From positions 116,238-180,237 of the forward strand of contig CANFVK010000006.1 in assembly GCA_947450475.1 (NCBI GenBank): a stretch of 64,000 nt of DNA, read 5' to 3'. The notes beneath the pieces were generated by a model. It was not told where the DNA came from, searched no databases, and saw only the letters and a list, made by a program, of their open reading frames with translations. Position 1 is the stretch's first letter; every line of letters begins with the position of its first letter. Source of the stretch: Bacteriovoracaceae bacterium (GTDB lineage Bacteria > Bdellovibrionota > Bacteriovoracia > Bacteriovoracales > Bacteriovoracaceae). Position numbers and translations under genes: made by a program. This document shows positions 41,701 through 48,606 of this stretch, piece by piece.

Positions 41701-41984
41701 TGTATGAAAAAGCGATTAGTTTAAACCCAAAATCGGCAGAGGCTTTAATGTCCATGGCATGGATTCGCTTGGCCCAAAACTACGCTAGCGAAGCTATAGA
41801 GCTCTACAACCGAGCGCTAAAGGAGGAGCCTTCAAATCCCGAGATTCATAAGCAAATGGGCTATGCCTATAAAGCTGCGGGGCAGAGGGCCATGGCCAAG
41901 GAAAAATTTGAAGATTATCTCAAATTGAGTCCAGGGGCAGCAGACAAAGATCAAACAGAAGCGCTAATAAGAAGCTTGCAGTAA
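38775..41984 (+). CDS. Large membrane-anchored GYF-like/TPR protein
   Basis: A 1069-residue protein of unknown role. Residues 1-55 look like a GYF_2-type domain (RLIGPFSSEEVAELF then IGDWKKISQFPSL). A charged low-complexity linker follows, including EEEEFELEEDEDTG-like runs and a Lys cluster. A single membrane helix lies near residue 290 (MSMIVAISFLAVFYVLL). About 750 residues of TPR repeats make up the rest (NNPTNYTLKRTLIETYLKS, YNEALVRDPLS, YEKAISLNPKSAEALMSMA, YNRALKEEPSNPEIHKQMG). The predicted topology is a cytoplasmic GYF domain with TPRs outside. AGGA precedes ATG 38775. Its 17-nt gap from nuoN suggests co-transcription with the complex I genes. Confidence 0.82.
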   Translation: MGPKYRIRLQNDRLIGPFSSEEVAELFEKKHINGQELCQQFPIGDWKKISQFPSLAPLLTVTKNPDPEILSPTTPLVNPSSTSSELDIKGLAKAPTEKTQSGIKTFKEFKFGNDISIDVNYDDLEKKYQEMVKDEDVESELEKTRLIRNASTSEVSDQDKTIIVPSKAERPTKDAKIPEVIDNKNLTHSSHNQKQLSTHEIMNEKTEFINLNSVLPSINAELKASEVELEQKARIEVNQDRQRQKELEAKKELARAEEEEFELEEDEDTGFLKQKIKPEKKKKKKGMSMIVAISFLAVFYVLLTPDEKPKASGPQYLEVKFPITQDEVDSAGAASSLSAGRVQYAKNTYANRSMATKYYLNSLQKKFSGNEAMGELILTYAELYDETKDPKASANILYKLIQLSENKMLSDLSTVTGTAFFYGKIGKYQTGINLIKNYMRAKGAISSKLLAYYLDLLISAGELVEAKKTFIKLSETPKKPFEAYYYLARFYEVDDQLAEARTTIEEGLKFYPDSVMLLLKYADYLFKEQNNSKFEEVLKKCDKLKVEGSPSYAAKLFYHLGLLSALKNKNKEATAYFKRSLNIKESDDLRSMLSSLEISGDKFSKALILESKVIDLIKRANAELKNKNLEAAFTFSIEAIDADPNYVPAILLHTKLQLRRGLFSSAIDNLQKAINNNPTNYTLKRTLIETYLKSFKLDEAQKALIELSQTKYSVRPEFASLMADNYFAKQNINLALKWYNEALVRDPLSDYDMFQVAKIFFRLKKFNDARNRLSKALLLDPKNSDYLAMNAEILFEQDNTDTALGYLRDAIAEVGEDAKLVSTIAMLYYKSGQLKEFQSYYKKIQNLSKKEESFYEFLIKAAKLEEKKEDYVTYSRELLKLNPGNLKVRLDLGEFFYENKRYSDAISEFEEIKDKLTSYPKVHFMLAKVYLTTGDIKKAKEMAKKELQLNPGLDSAYYISGEVFRSEKDFREAVLMYEKAISLNPKSAEALMSMAWIRLAQNYASEAIELYNRALKEEPSNPEIHKQMGYAYKAAGQRAMAKEKFEDYLKLSPGAADKDQTEALIRSLQ

Positions 41985-41995
41985 AAAAATCCCCC

Positions 41996-42024
41996 TTGTC
42001 TTTTTTGGATAAAAAACTTAAGAT
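41996..42024 (+). promoter_or_regulatory. Promoter of the tRNA cluster
   Basis: TTGTCT (41996-42001) and TAAGAT (42019-42024) are spaced by exactly 17 nt. The predicted start near 42031 lies about 9 nt before the first tRNA. The element sits just after the TPR gene stop. Confidence 0.6.
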
Positions 42025-42039
42025 GGCTTTCTAGAATTC

Positions 42040-42127
42040 GGAGGATTGGCAGAGTGGTCGATTGCGGCGGTTTTGAAAACCGTTGAACCGAAAGGTTCCG
42101 CAGGTTCGAATCCTGTGTCCTCCGCCA
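42040..42127 (+). tRNA. tRNA-Ser (anticodon TGA)
   Basis: A class II tRNA with a long variable arm. Acceptor GGAGGAT pairs with GTCCTCC, anticodon loop TTTGAAA has TGA at 42074-42076, the T-arm contains GGTTCGAATCC, and CCA is encoded. It reads UCA and, by wobble, UCG codons. Confidence 0.95.
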
Positions 42128-42182
42128 CTTCACAATCGTCGCTTCCTCTCAAATTTTAGATTTAAATTTACTTGTTTTTGCT

Positions 42183-42274
42183 GGAGACGTGGGAGAGTGG
42201 TCTAATCCAGCGCCTTGCTAAGGCGTCGTACCCCGCAAGGGGTACCGTGAGTTCGAATCTCACCGTCTCCGCCA
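42183..42274 (+). tRNA. tRNA-Ser (anticodon GCT)
   Basis: Class II tRNA, 92 nt with encoded CCA. Acceptor GGAGACG pairs with CGTCTCC; anticodon stem GCGCC/GGCGT holds loop TTGCTAA; the variable arm is a strong GTACCCC/GGGGTAC hairpin; the T-arm is GAGTTCGAATCTC. It reads AGC and AGU. Confidence 0.96.
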
Positions 42275-42300
42275 TTTTCGTTGTTCTTTAAAATCTTTGC

Positions 42301-42377
42301 GCAGACGTAGCTCAGTTGGATAGAGTACTTGACTACGAATCAAGTGGTCGCAGGTTCGACTCCTGCCGTTTGCGCCA
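42301..42377 (+). tRNA. tRNA-Arg (anticodon ACG)
   Basis: Class I tRNA, 77 nt with encoded CCA. Acceptor GCAGACG pairs with CGTTTGC (one G-T); anticodon stem CTTGA/TCAAG holds loop CTACGAA. The ACG anticodon must be deaminated to ICG by TadA (gene at 56.4 kb) to read CGU/CGC/CGA. Confidence 0.95.
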
Positions 42378-42397
42378 TTTTAACAAGGAACATTTCC

Positions 42398-43501
42398 ATT
42401 AAATTAACATATCTAGTTCAATTCATTCTATTTCTTACCATTTGCTTGATGGCGCCTTTCTCAATTGCCGCAACATTTTCGAAAGCAACGATGGATCTTG
42501 ATATCTCTGCCTTTAGCTTAAAAGAAACGGCTCTTTTATCTAGAGGTACTTCCACAAATATAGACGGACATTTTGGGTTAGAGATTGATTCAGATTTAAA
42601 ATTAATTCTTTGGCCTGTGGCAAGTTTTAGTAGCGGCCAGCAAGCTTCTCGTGATGCACTTAATCCCCTGACCAATATTATTTACTTAAAAGAAGCTTCG
42701 GTAGAAAAAGCTACATTTTATGAAACGAAAATAAAGGTGGGGGCCCTCTATCAAAAAGAATTTCTCCCAGGCATTGCAGGACAGGCAAAGGCTTTTCCGG
42801 CAATGGGTATCATTTTTCCTTGGAAGATACTGACAAGGCATCAATTTGAAGTTCGTGCACAGGCCGCGGTGCCCACCAGTTCAGGACTTGCGACATCTGC
42901 CAATGAGCTCGAATCAAGTTCTAATCTCTTCTCGGCAACATTTTTGTCAAAATCAGAATGGTCTCAATTTTTTGCAACGACAATTTCTTATTCGCACTTC
43001 TCTTTTAATCAATTGTCTTCTGCTGCGGCCACTGATTCAATTCGCCGTGGAAATACCTGCAGCGCAATCAGTAATTCGATTTTTAATTTTGTGTATCGTT
43101 ATGCAGGAGATGAGATTCAAATATTTACAGATACCAATCCAACAGAAAATTTTAGTTTTAAAATAAAATCCAGTTATATAAAAAATGTACTTGCGCCTGA
43201 AGAACTTAATGCGGGATATTTTTTTTCTCTAGAGCCTAGCTTTAAGTTTTCAGCAAATAAAGCCATTCGTCCACTCTTGTCATATTATCATGTTCAATCA
43301 GATGCGATGGTTGCCGTTTTTTCAGACACAAACTATGGACGAAATAACCGGCAAGGGTATCGGTTGGGACTGGCGGTTGATGATGAAAAATACCAATGGC
43401 AATTTAACTATGCTCGTTCTACCTTGCTAGCACTAAATCCGTTTCAAAGTGACGATGAGTCTTATGTCTTAAGTCTCAACCTTTCTCAAATACATTTTTA
43501 A
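42398..43501 (+). CDS. Exported outer-membrane-type protein, probable ATT start
   Basis: A 367-residue protein I do not recognise as a named family. From codon 42398 it reads as a textbook signal peptide (LTYLVQFILFLTICLMAPFS then IAA), followed by alternating strands rich in aromatic and polar residues and a final phenylalanine (LSLNLSQIHF), suggesting an outer-membrane beta-barrel. There is no ATG, GTG or TTG near the ribosome site AAGGAA (42385-42390). Seven nt after it lies ATT (42398), which would start the signal peptide exactly as MK. The next usable starts (42446 TTG, 42449 ATG) destroy the signal peptide. The open frame runs back into the tRNA-Arg gene, which cannot be coding. Confidence 0.65.
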   Translation: MKLTYLVQFILFLTICLMAPFSIAATFSKATMDLDISAFSLKETALLSRGTSTNIDGHFGLEIDSDLKLILWPVASFSSGQQASRDALNPLTNIIYLKEASVEKATFYETKIKVGALYQKEFLPGIAGQAKAFPAMGIIFPWKILTRHQFEVRAQAAVPTSSGLATSANELESSSNLFSATFLSKSEWSQFFATTISYSHFSFNQLSSAAATDSIRRGNTCSAISNSIFNFVYRYAGDEIQIFTDTNPTENFSFKIKSSYIKNVLAPEELNAGYFFSLEPSFKFSANKAIRPLLSYYHVQSDAMVAVFSDTNYGRNNRQGYRLGLAVDDEKYQWQFNYARSTLLALNPFQSDDESYVLSLNLSQIHF

Positions 43502-43591
43502 AGTGACTAAAATTTTGACGGCCAATAACTAAGCGTCTTAAAAATATTCAAATCCTCATGAGTTAAAGTGAAAAATTAAGACCTTAAGCCC

Positions 43592-43608
43592 AAGGCACGT
43601 AAATTGCT
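43592..43608 (+). promoter_or_regulatory. Near-consensus sigma-54 (-24/-12) promoter
   Basis: AGGCACG-TAAA-TTGCT gives GG at 43594-43595 and GC at 43606-43607 with the obligatory 10 nt between them. It differs from the consensus TGGCACG-N4-TTGC(A/T) only by A for the first T. The predicted start near 43619 is 26 nt before the ATG of the 1037-residue lipoprotein. Confidence 0.65.
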
Positions 43609-43644
43609 AGGATTATAGTTAAAACCCTAACCCTGGATTTTGAA

Positions 43645-46600
43645 ATGGCCATTTCAACAAACACAATCGTTAAAAAAATCTGCTTTTTAGGTTTAATGTT
43701 AATGATTGCGGCCTGCTCAAGCAAAGTTGAAAAGACCAACGCTCAAGGTGTTGCGACTTTTTTTGTTGATAACATAGATGGTAATAGTGAAATATCTAAG
43801 ATTGATTCATCTTTTTCGCTTCCGAAGGAGAGATTATATAGCTTTCACGCTTGTCTAAAAGATGTCGTTCAATCAAAGGCTATCATTGGACACAGCTTTA
43901 CAATATCGGGAGGAGAATCACTGACAAGAGTCCAGGCAGACGAACAAGGTTGTCTAAATTGGAGCGAGCATCTGACTTATAATTTTTTAGCAGAAGCCAA
44001 CTATGTTCAAACGACTCGACTCATAACGGCCAATGGTGTTCATCAAGGTCAGGTAAAAATTAATTTAGCACTTAATCCTTGGTCTCATGGCGAAGATACC
44101 TCAAAAGTCATTGACCCTAGTAAAAAAGCTCTTGCCTCACTTCTTACACAGTCAAATACAACATCTGCCTTGATGGCACAGGGACTTCATACACCACTTT
44201 GGGCGATCAACCCAAGGGTGACCATTGTAGAAAAAGAATTTACGACATCTGGTGCAAAAATGAATTTGAAGTATCAGACCAAGCTTTCCTTAGCTCTCAA
44301 AAACTCTGCCCACCAAAATATCCAATATCCATTATCAAGTGGAACTTTCGATATTGAAATGTTTTTATATAACTCTGTCATTGAAAATGGAGTCTCTTCA
44401 GTTGTTGCCTTGGCAAGTTCAAGTCTTAGTAGGGTGACCTTTACACAAGACACTCTCATTGCTGAATTTCCATTCGATCTAAACTCTCTGCCAAGCAAGG
44501 GGCAAATCTTTTTAGGTATAAAAATAAGTGCTCCAGGCAACGAGCTTGGGATAGATCCCTTTGAAGGGATTTATATGATTTCTGACAAAGCGACCATGAA
44601 GTTAGATACATCCCCATCACTTGCAACAGGACTTTCGTTTCAAGGAGTCAAGTCTCTCGTGAATAAGCAAGTTACTCCGGTCAAAGAAGGACCAAGACCG
44701 GGAGTTGAAATCGACAAATTAGACATTCGCTTTTTTAAAATTGGTTCAGAAAACACAACCGATCGACAAGTCTTTTTTACAGTCAAAGCCTGCATGAGAA
44801 GTAATCTTGATTCTCTACCAATTAAAGAAGAAACTTTTGTTATACGGGGAGTCTCGTCACAAGCACCAATTACATTAAAATCTAATCTTGAAGGATGTGT
44901 GAGCTGGGACGATTCTCTTTGGCATAAGTTTTTTGGAAAAGAAGGATTTGTCAAAAAAACTGTTTCTATTATCAACGAGAATTATAATCTTAATAAGCAA
45001 TTTGAAATTGCTTTAAACCCTTGGGATAACTCTGGAAACTTTGGAAGAGATTTGCGTTTTGTAGATGACCGTGGTTCTTTAGTGGCAAACCCCTCTCTTG
45101 AAAGTGCCAAGATATCTATTGATAGTTACTCTTTTTCTGTGAATAAATATAATTATGAGATAAATAAAAATTTAGACCTAGGCTTAATCAAACAAGGAAC
45201 ACTTTCGCTTAATGCCAAGGTTGTTAACCATTCATCTACTTCTTATGGAAGGATGGGGATTGAAAATCTAAGAGATGGAAAATATTTTTTAAAATGGGCG
45301 GTCGTTAGCGTCGACAAAAACAATCACATCGATGGTGTAATGAGCTCGGGACAAAAAGTTGTCAATGTTTTCGGTGGTGATGTTAAAGCCGACATCGCGA
45401 TGAAGATTTCTGCTTTTGAAAAGTTAAACATACGATCAAAACTCATTATTGCTCTTTATACAGCAAGAGAAAATAAAAATGGAATTGAAATAGATCGCAA
45501 CAGTGGTCTGGAAGCTACGCCATTTGTATCTTCAATTATATTAAACGATGATCAGTCTGGCCAAAAGATGCTGAGGTTAGAAGACAATCTTGGTCTTGGT
45601 AATGGAGATGTTTTTGATCGGATCGCTTCGATAGCCTCTGGATCTACTTCAGCGCAAGTCGCAACAGAAAAAGTTCTTGCCTCTCAAAACTTAAGAAAAC
45701 TTAATGTCTCTAATGAAAATGAAACTCTGTTTTTGCGAGACGGTCTGGCAAACCCCAATAAATATTTTATTCTTAAAGAGAACCCTGCTTACTTTCATCA
45801 AGCAGAACAAAAAAGTGCGATAAGTTCGGAAGAACTTATGAATTTTGCCAAGAGCGGAAAAATGTCACCAGCGTTGGCAAAAAGTTTTTGTGCATTTTGG
45901 TTTAATGATTATTTTAGAAGATTAAAATCTGATTTAAAAACCGGGCCGACTATTCCAAATGTTGTTGCCTCAATGGCCTATGCTTGCATGAGTACAGTTC
46001 AAAAAGAACCAAGCAAGTTTTTTTCTATAGAAAAGAAACTAATGGTTAAAAAAGTTGGCAAAGTTAAATATCTCTCTGGTACTTCCCAAAATCTGAGTGT
46101 TGGTAATTCATTTAACGTCTCAAATGCTGAAAGTACGACTAAATCTCAAACTTGGTCTTGGTCAAGTTCAGTGGGACTCTCATTTGATTTCTTTGACTTT
46201 TTTAGAGTGGGTACCAACGGAAGTTATGCGGTGTCGAGTGCTAAGTCAAAATCGAATTCTTCCACCAATTCGGCCCAGATTAATTCATCTAGCTACTTAA
46301 ATCTTCAGGCAAGCACTTTTGAAATAGAGCTTTCTTCATATGAAGAATGTGTCGCCATCCGACTTAACCCAGAACTTTTCTCCGGTGCCAATGCTCGCTT
46401 TGGAGCGATTTGGAACTCTTCGATGAAGCCTCAAGATATTGCCAGAGTGGCAACCAGTGGTTTTTTTATTTGTAGCGGGGTATCCAACAATACTCCAATT
46501 GTTAAAAAAGAAAATTATTACCTAATCACAAAAGACCCAAGTTCAAGTCACGGAGAGCAAGACGCTTACAGTTCAGAAAACCAACAGTTGAATTTAGCTT

Positions 46601-46758
46601 TTCGAGGTGAAAAAGATTTACAAACTTTTATGATGATTATTGAGGCAAAGATAAGAGCAGAATCTTCAAATAACGGTGATGCTAATTTTGTTAGCAAGAA
46701 AACACTGCTTCCCAATCAAATCAGTTTGCCAACTTGGCCGGGATCTTTTTCTGAATAA
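43645..46758 (+). CDS. Large lipoprotein with duplicated module
   Basis: A 1037-residue protein of unknown function. A signal peptide ends in a lipobox (MIAAC, Cys24), so the protein is lipid-anchored. Two similar modules are visible: residues about 40-146 and about 358-460. Each has a Cys in an extended strand (HACLKD / KACMRS), a GC-x-x-W turn (GCLNW / GCVSW) 32-34 residues later, and a closing LNPW 40-41 residues after that. Around residues 825-900 lies a Ser/Asn-rich, strongly alternating segment with an aromatic centre (LSFDFFDFF). The ATG 43645 follows a sigma-54-like promoter. It is probably a surface or periplasmic protein of a regulated set. Confidence 0.75.
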   Translation: MAISTNTIVKKICFLGLMLMIAACSSKVEKTNAQGVATFFVDNIDGNSEISKIDSSFSLPKERLYSFHACLKDVVQSKAIIGHSFTISGGESLTRVQADEQGCLNWSEHLTYNFLAEANYVQTTRLITANGVHQGQVKINLALNPWSHGEDTSKVIDPSKKALASLLTQSNTTSALMAQGLHTPLWAINPRVTIVEKEFTTSGAKMNLKYQTKLSLALKNSAHQNIQYPLSSGTFDIEMFLYNSVIENGVSSVVALASSSLSRVTFTQDTLIAEFPFDLNSLPSKGQIFLGIKISAPGNELGIDPFEGIYMISDKATMKLDTSPSLATGLSFQGVKSLVNKQVTPVKEGPRPGVEIDKLDIRFFKIGSENTTDRQVFFTVKACMRSNLDSLPIKEETFVIRGVSSQAPITLKSNLEGCVSWDDSLWHKFFGKEGFVKKTVSIINENYNLNKQFEIALNPWDNSGNFGRDLRFVDDRGSLVANPSLESAKISIDSYSFSVNKYNYEINKNLDLGLIKQGTLSLNAKVVNHSSTSYGRMGIENLRDGKYFLKWAVVSVDKNNHIDGVMSSGQKVVNVFGGDVKADIAMKISAFEKLNIRSKLIIALYTARENKNGIEIDRNSGLEATPFVSSIILNDDQSGQKMLRLEDNLGLGNGDVFDRIASIASGSTSAQVATEKVLASQNLRKLNVSNENETLFLRDGLANPNKYFILKENPAYFHQAEQKSAISSEELMNFAKSGKMSPALAKSFCAFWFNDYFRRLKSDLKTGPTIPNVVASMAYACMSTVQKEPSKFFSIEKKLMVKKVGKVKYLSGTSQNLSVGNSFNVSNAESTTKSQTWSWSSSVGLSFDFFDFFRVGTNGSYAVSSAKSKSNSSTNSAQINSSSYLNLQASTFEIELSSYEECVAIRLNPELFSGANARFGAIWNSSMKPQDIARVATSGFFICSGVSNNTPIVKKENYYLITKDPSSSHGEQDAYSSENQQLNLAFRGEKDLQTFMMIIEAKIRAESSNNGDANFVSKKTLLPNQISLPTWPGSFSE

Positions 46759-46764
46759 AGAAAA

Positions 46765-46790
46765 TAAAAAGGCCATCTTTCGATGGCCCT
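46765..46790 (-). terminator. Rho-independent terminator of the RRM gene
   Basis: In minus-strand reading, GGCCATC and GATGGCC pair around a GAAA tetraloop (46771-46788) and are followed by TTTTTATTTT. The hairpin also lies 12 nt after the lipoprotein stop on the plus strand, but no T-tract follows there. Confidence 0.85.
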
Positions 46791-46818
46791 TATGCTTAAA
46801 TAAATTTAAAAAATTTAA

Positions 46819-47139
46819 TTAGTAACGGTTTCTTCCACCGCCGCCGCCGCCGAATCCACCACGAGATCCGCCACCGCGGTTATCGTTAGCAACCATTGGC
46901 TTTGCTTCTGAAACAGTCATAGAGCGACCGTCAAAATCAGTGCCATGGAATTTGCTGATTGCTTCTTCAGCTTCTTCGTCTGTAGACATTTCGATAAATC
47001 CGAAACCTTTGCTTCTTCCTGTATCACGATCAGTGATAACTTTAGAAGAGTCAACAGTTCCAACTTCTTCGAATTTTGCTTTTAAAACAGAATCATTTGC
47101 AGAGTACGGAAGATTTCCGACATAAAGTTTTCTACCCAT
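46819..47139 (-). CDS. Small RRM RNA-binding protein
   Basis: A 106-residue protein: one RRM domain with RNP-2 LYVGNLPYS and RNP-1 KGFGFIEM, then a short Gly/Arg tail (RGGGSRGGFGGGG). It is the glycine-rich RRM type found in cyanobacteria and many proteobacteria, often cold-induced, that binds single-stranded RNA. It has a near-perfect ribosome site AAGGAGG 5 nt from ATG 47139. It stands alone between its terminator and a 121-nt leader downstream of the DEAD-box helicase, so a shared cold-shock or RNA-remodelling role with the helicase is plausible. Confidence 0.92.
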   Translation of the reverse strand: MGRKLYVGNLPYSANDSVLKAKFEEVGTVDSSKVITDRDTGRSKGFGFIEMSTDEEAEEAISKFHGTDFDGRSMTVSEAKPMVANDNRGGGSRGGFGGGGGGRNRY

Positions 47140-47260
47140 AAATACCTCCTTAAGGCTGGGGCCGCTAAAGAGGAGGGCTAAACAAAAGAACAGACCACTA
47201 ATCTTAAAACGACGAACATTTCAATTGCACCGTAGCACTATATTGGGAAAATTCCTAATT
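47140..47260 (-). promoter_or_regulatory. 5' leader with ribosome-site-sequestering repeat
   Basis: The ribosome site AGGAGG (47150-47145 on the minus strand) has an exact complement CCTCCT 20 nt upstream in the transcript (47176-47171). Pairing would hide the site. No strong promoter was identified in the 121 nt; TATAGT on the minus strand near 47233 is a possible -10. Confidence 0.4.
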
Positions 47261-48538
47261 TTAATTTTTGTTTTTATAATTATTGCTTCTTTTTTGTCTT
47301 TGTAGGTGGTTAGGTGCTTTGTTTCGATTCTCAATCAAAGCTTTTGCCTTTCCTTTTGTGAGAATTTTACTATCTTGTACCACTTGGGAATGAAAGGGTT
47401 GGTTTTCATTGAGCGGAATGCTTTTTCCGATAAGCTTTTCGATATCTTTGAGAAAGGCTTTTTCTTCGCTATCACAAAATGAAATGGCAAATCCACTGGC
47501 CCCGGCCCTTGCTGTTCTGCCGATGCGATGTACATAATCTTCACTTACATTGGGTAAGTCAAAGTTGATAACATGACTAATCTCATCAACGTCAATTCCC
47601 CTTGCTGCAATATCGGTGGCGATTAACACACGGGTAATGCCTTTTTTAAAATGCTCAAGGGCTTTTTGTCTAGCCGTTTGAGATTTATTTCCATGAATAG
47701 CCTCTGCCACAATGTCATTTTTTCCTAAATAATCGACAATCTTATTTGCACCATGCTTAGTTCTAGTGAAAACAATAACTCGAGAGAGTCGCTTGTCTTC
47801 CAAAACATGCCGAAGCAGCTGACGCTTGTTTTCACGATCGACAAACATTACAGATTGAGAAATTAGTTCAGCCGTGCTTGAAGCTGGAGTTACTTCTACC
47901 TTTATAGGATTAACCAGAATGGAGTTGGCAAGTCTTTCAATTTCAGGTGGCATGGTTGCAGAGAAGAATAAATTATGACGGCTTTTGGGAAGTAATTTTA
48001 AAATTTTATTGATATCGGGAGCAAAGCCCATGTCCAGCATCCGATCAGCTTCATCTAATACAAAAATCTCAAGAGACTCAAGCCTCACAAATCCTTGTCC
48101 AATTAAATCTAACAAACGACCTGGTGTCGCCACCAAAACATCGACCCCATCTGCAAGCGCTTTTACCTGCGGGGATTGGCCGACGCCTCCAAAAACAACC
48201 GCATAACGAAGCTTAAGATTTTTACCGTATGTACAAAAACTCTCATGAACTTGAATCGCCAACTCTCTAGTGGGTGTTAATATTAAAGAGCGAGGATGGC
48301 GTGGAATGTTTCTGCTTTTTGATTGGTATAGCCGATGAAGCATAGGAAGAGCAAACGCTGCCGTTTTTCCGGTTCCAGTCTGAGCGCAACCGAGTAAATC
48401 TTTGCCTTCAAGCAAAGCCGGAATAGCTTGAGCCTGTATCGGGGTAGGATGAGTATAGCCAGAATCACTGAGCGCTTTTTTTATGGGCTCAATTAATTGA
48501 AGGTCGTCAAAACTTAAATTTTCTAATGTTTTCATCAT
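47261..48538 (-). CDS. DEAD-box RNA helicase, RhlE-like
   Basis: ATP-dependent RNA unwinding enzyme, 425 aa. Motifs in order: Q motif (THPTPIQAQAIP), motif I AQTGTGKTAAF, PTRELAIQ, TPGRLLDLI, motif II VLDEADRMLDMGF, motif III FSATMP, IVFTRTKHGANKI, ATDIAARGIDV and motif VI HRIGRTARAG. It ends in a short basic tail (NHLQRQKRSNNYKNKN), like RhlE and unlike DbpA or CsdA, which have added domains. The start ATG 48538 is followed by a second ATG at 48535. Confidence 0.93.
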   Translation of the reverse strand: MMKTLENLSFDDLQLIEPIKKALSDSGYTHPTPIQAQAIPALLEGKDLLGCAQTGTGKTAAFALPMLHRLYQSKSRNIPRHPRSLILTPTRELAIQVHESFCTYGKNLKLRYAVVFGGVGQSPQVKALADGVDVLVATPGRLLDLIGQGFVRLESLEIFVLDEADRMLDMGFAPDINKILKLLPKSRHNLFFSATMPPEIERLANSILVNPIKVEVTPASSTAELISQSVMFVDRENKRQLLRHVLEDKRLSRVIVFTRTKHGANKIVDYLGKNDIVAEAIHGNKSQTARQKALEHFKKGITRVLIATDIAARGIDVDEISHVINFDLPNVSEDYVHRIGRTARAGASGFAISFCDSEEKAFLKDIEKLIGKSIPLNENQPFHSQVVQDSKILTKGKAKALIENRNKAPNHLQRQKRSNNYKNKN

Positions 48539-48606
48539 CGTGGGGTTACCTTAAGGTTTAAATGTGAACAAACTACATTTTTTAAACATGAGAGGCAATA
48601 AGCAAT

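Noticed and set aside
42329..42397. In-frame ATG of the outer-membrane gene inside tRNA-Arg
   Set aside because: The codons coincide with the tRNA anticodon arm and T-arm, so the open frame there is a by-product of the tRNA; the signal peptide starts at 42398.
43624..43637. Telomere-like CCCTAACCC string before the lipoprotein
   Set aside because: It is a single short occurrence in a promoter-leader region and has no repeat array.
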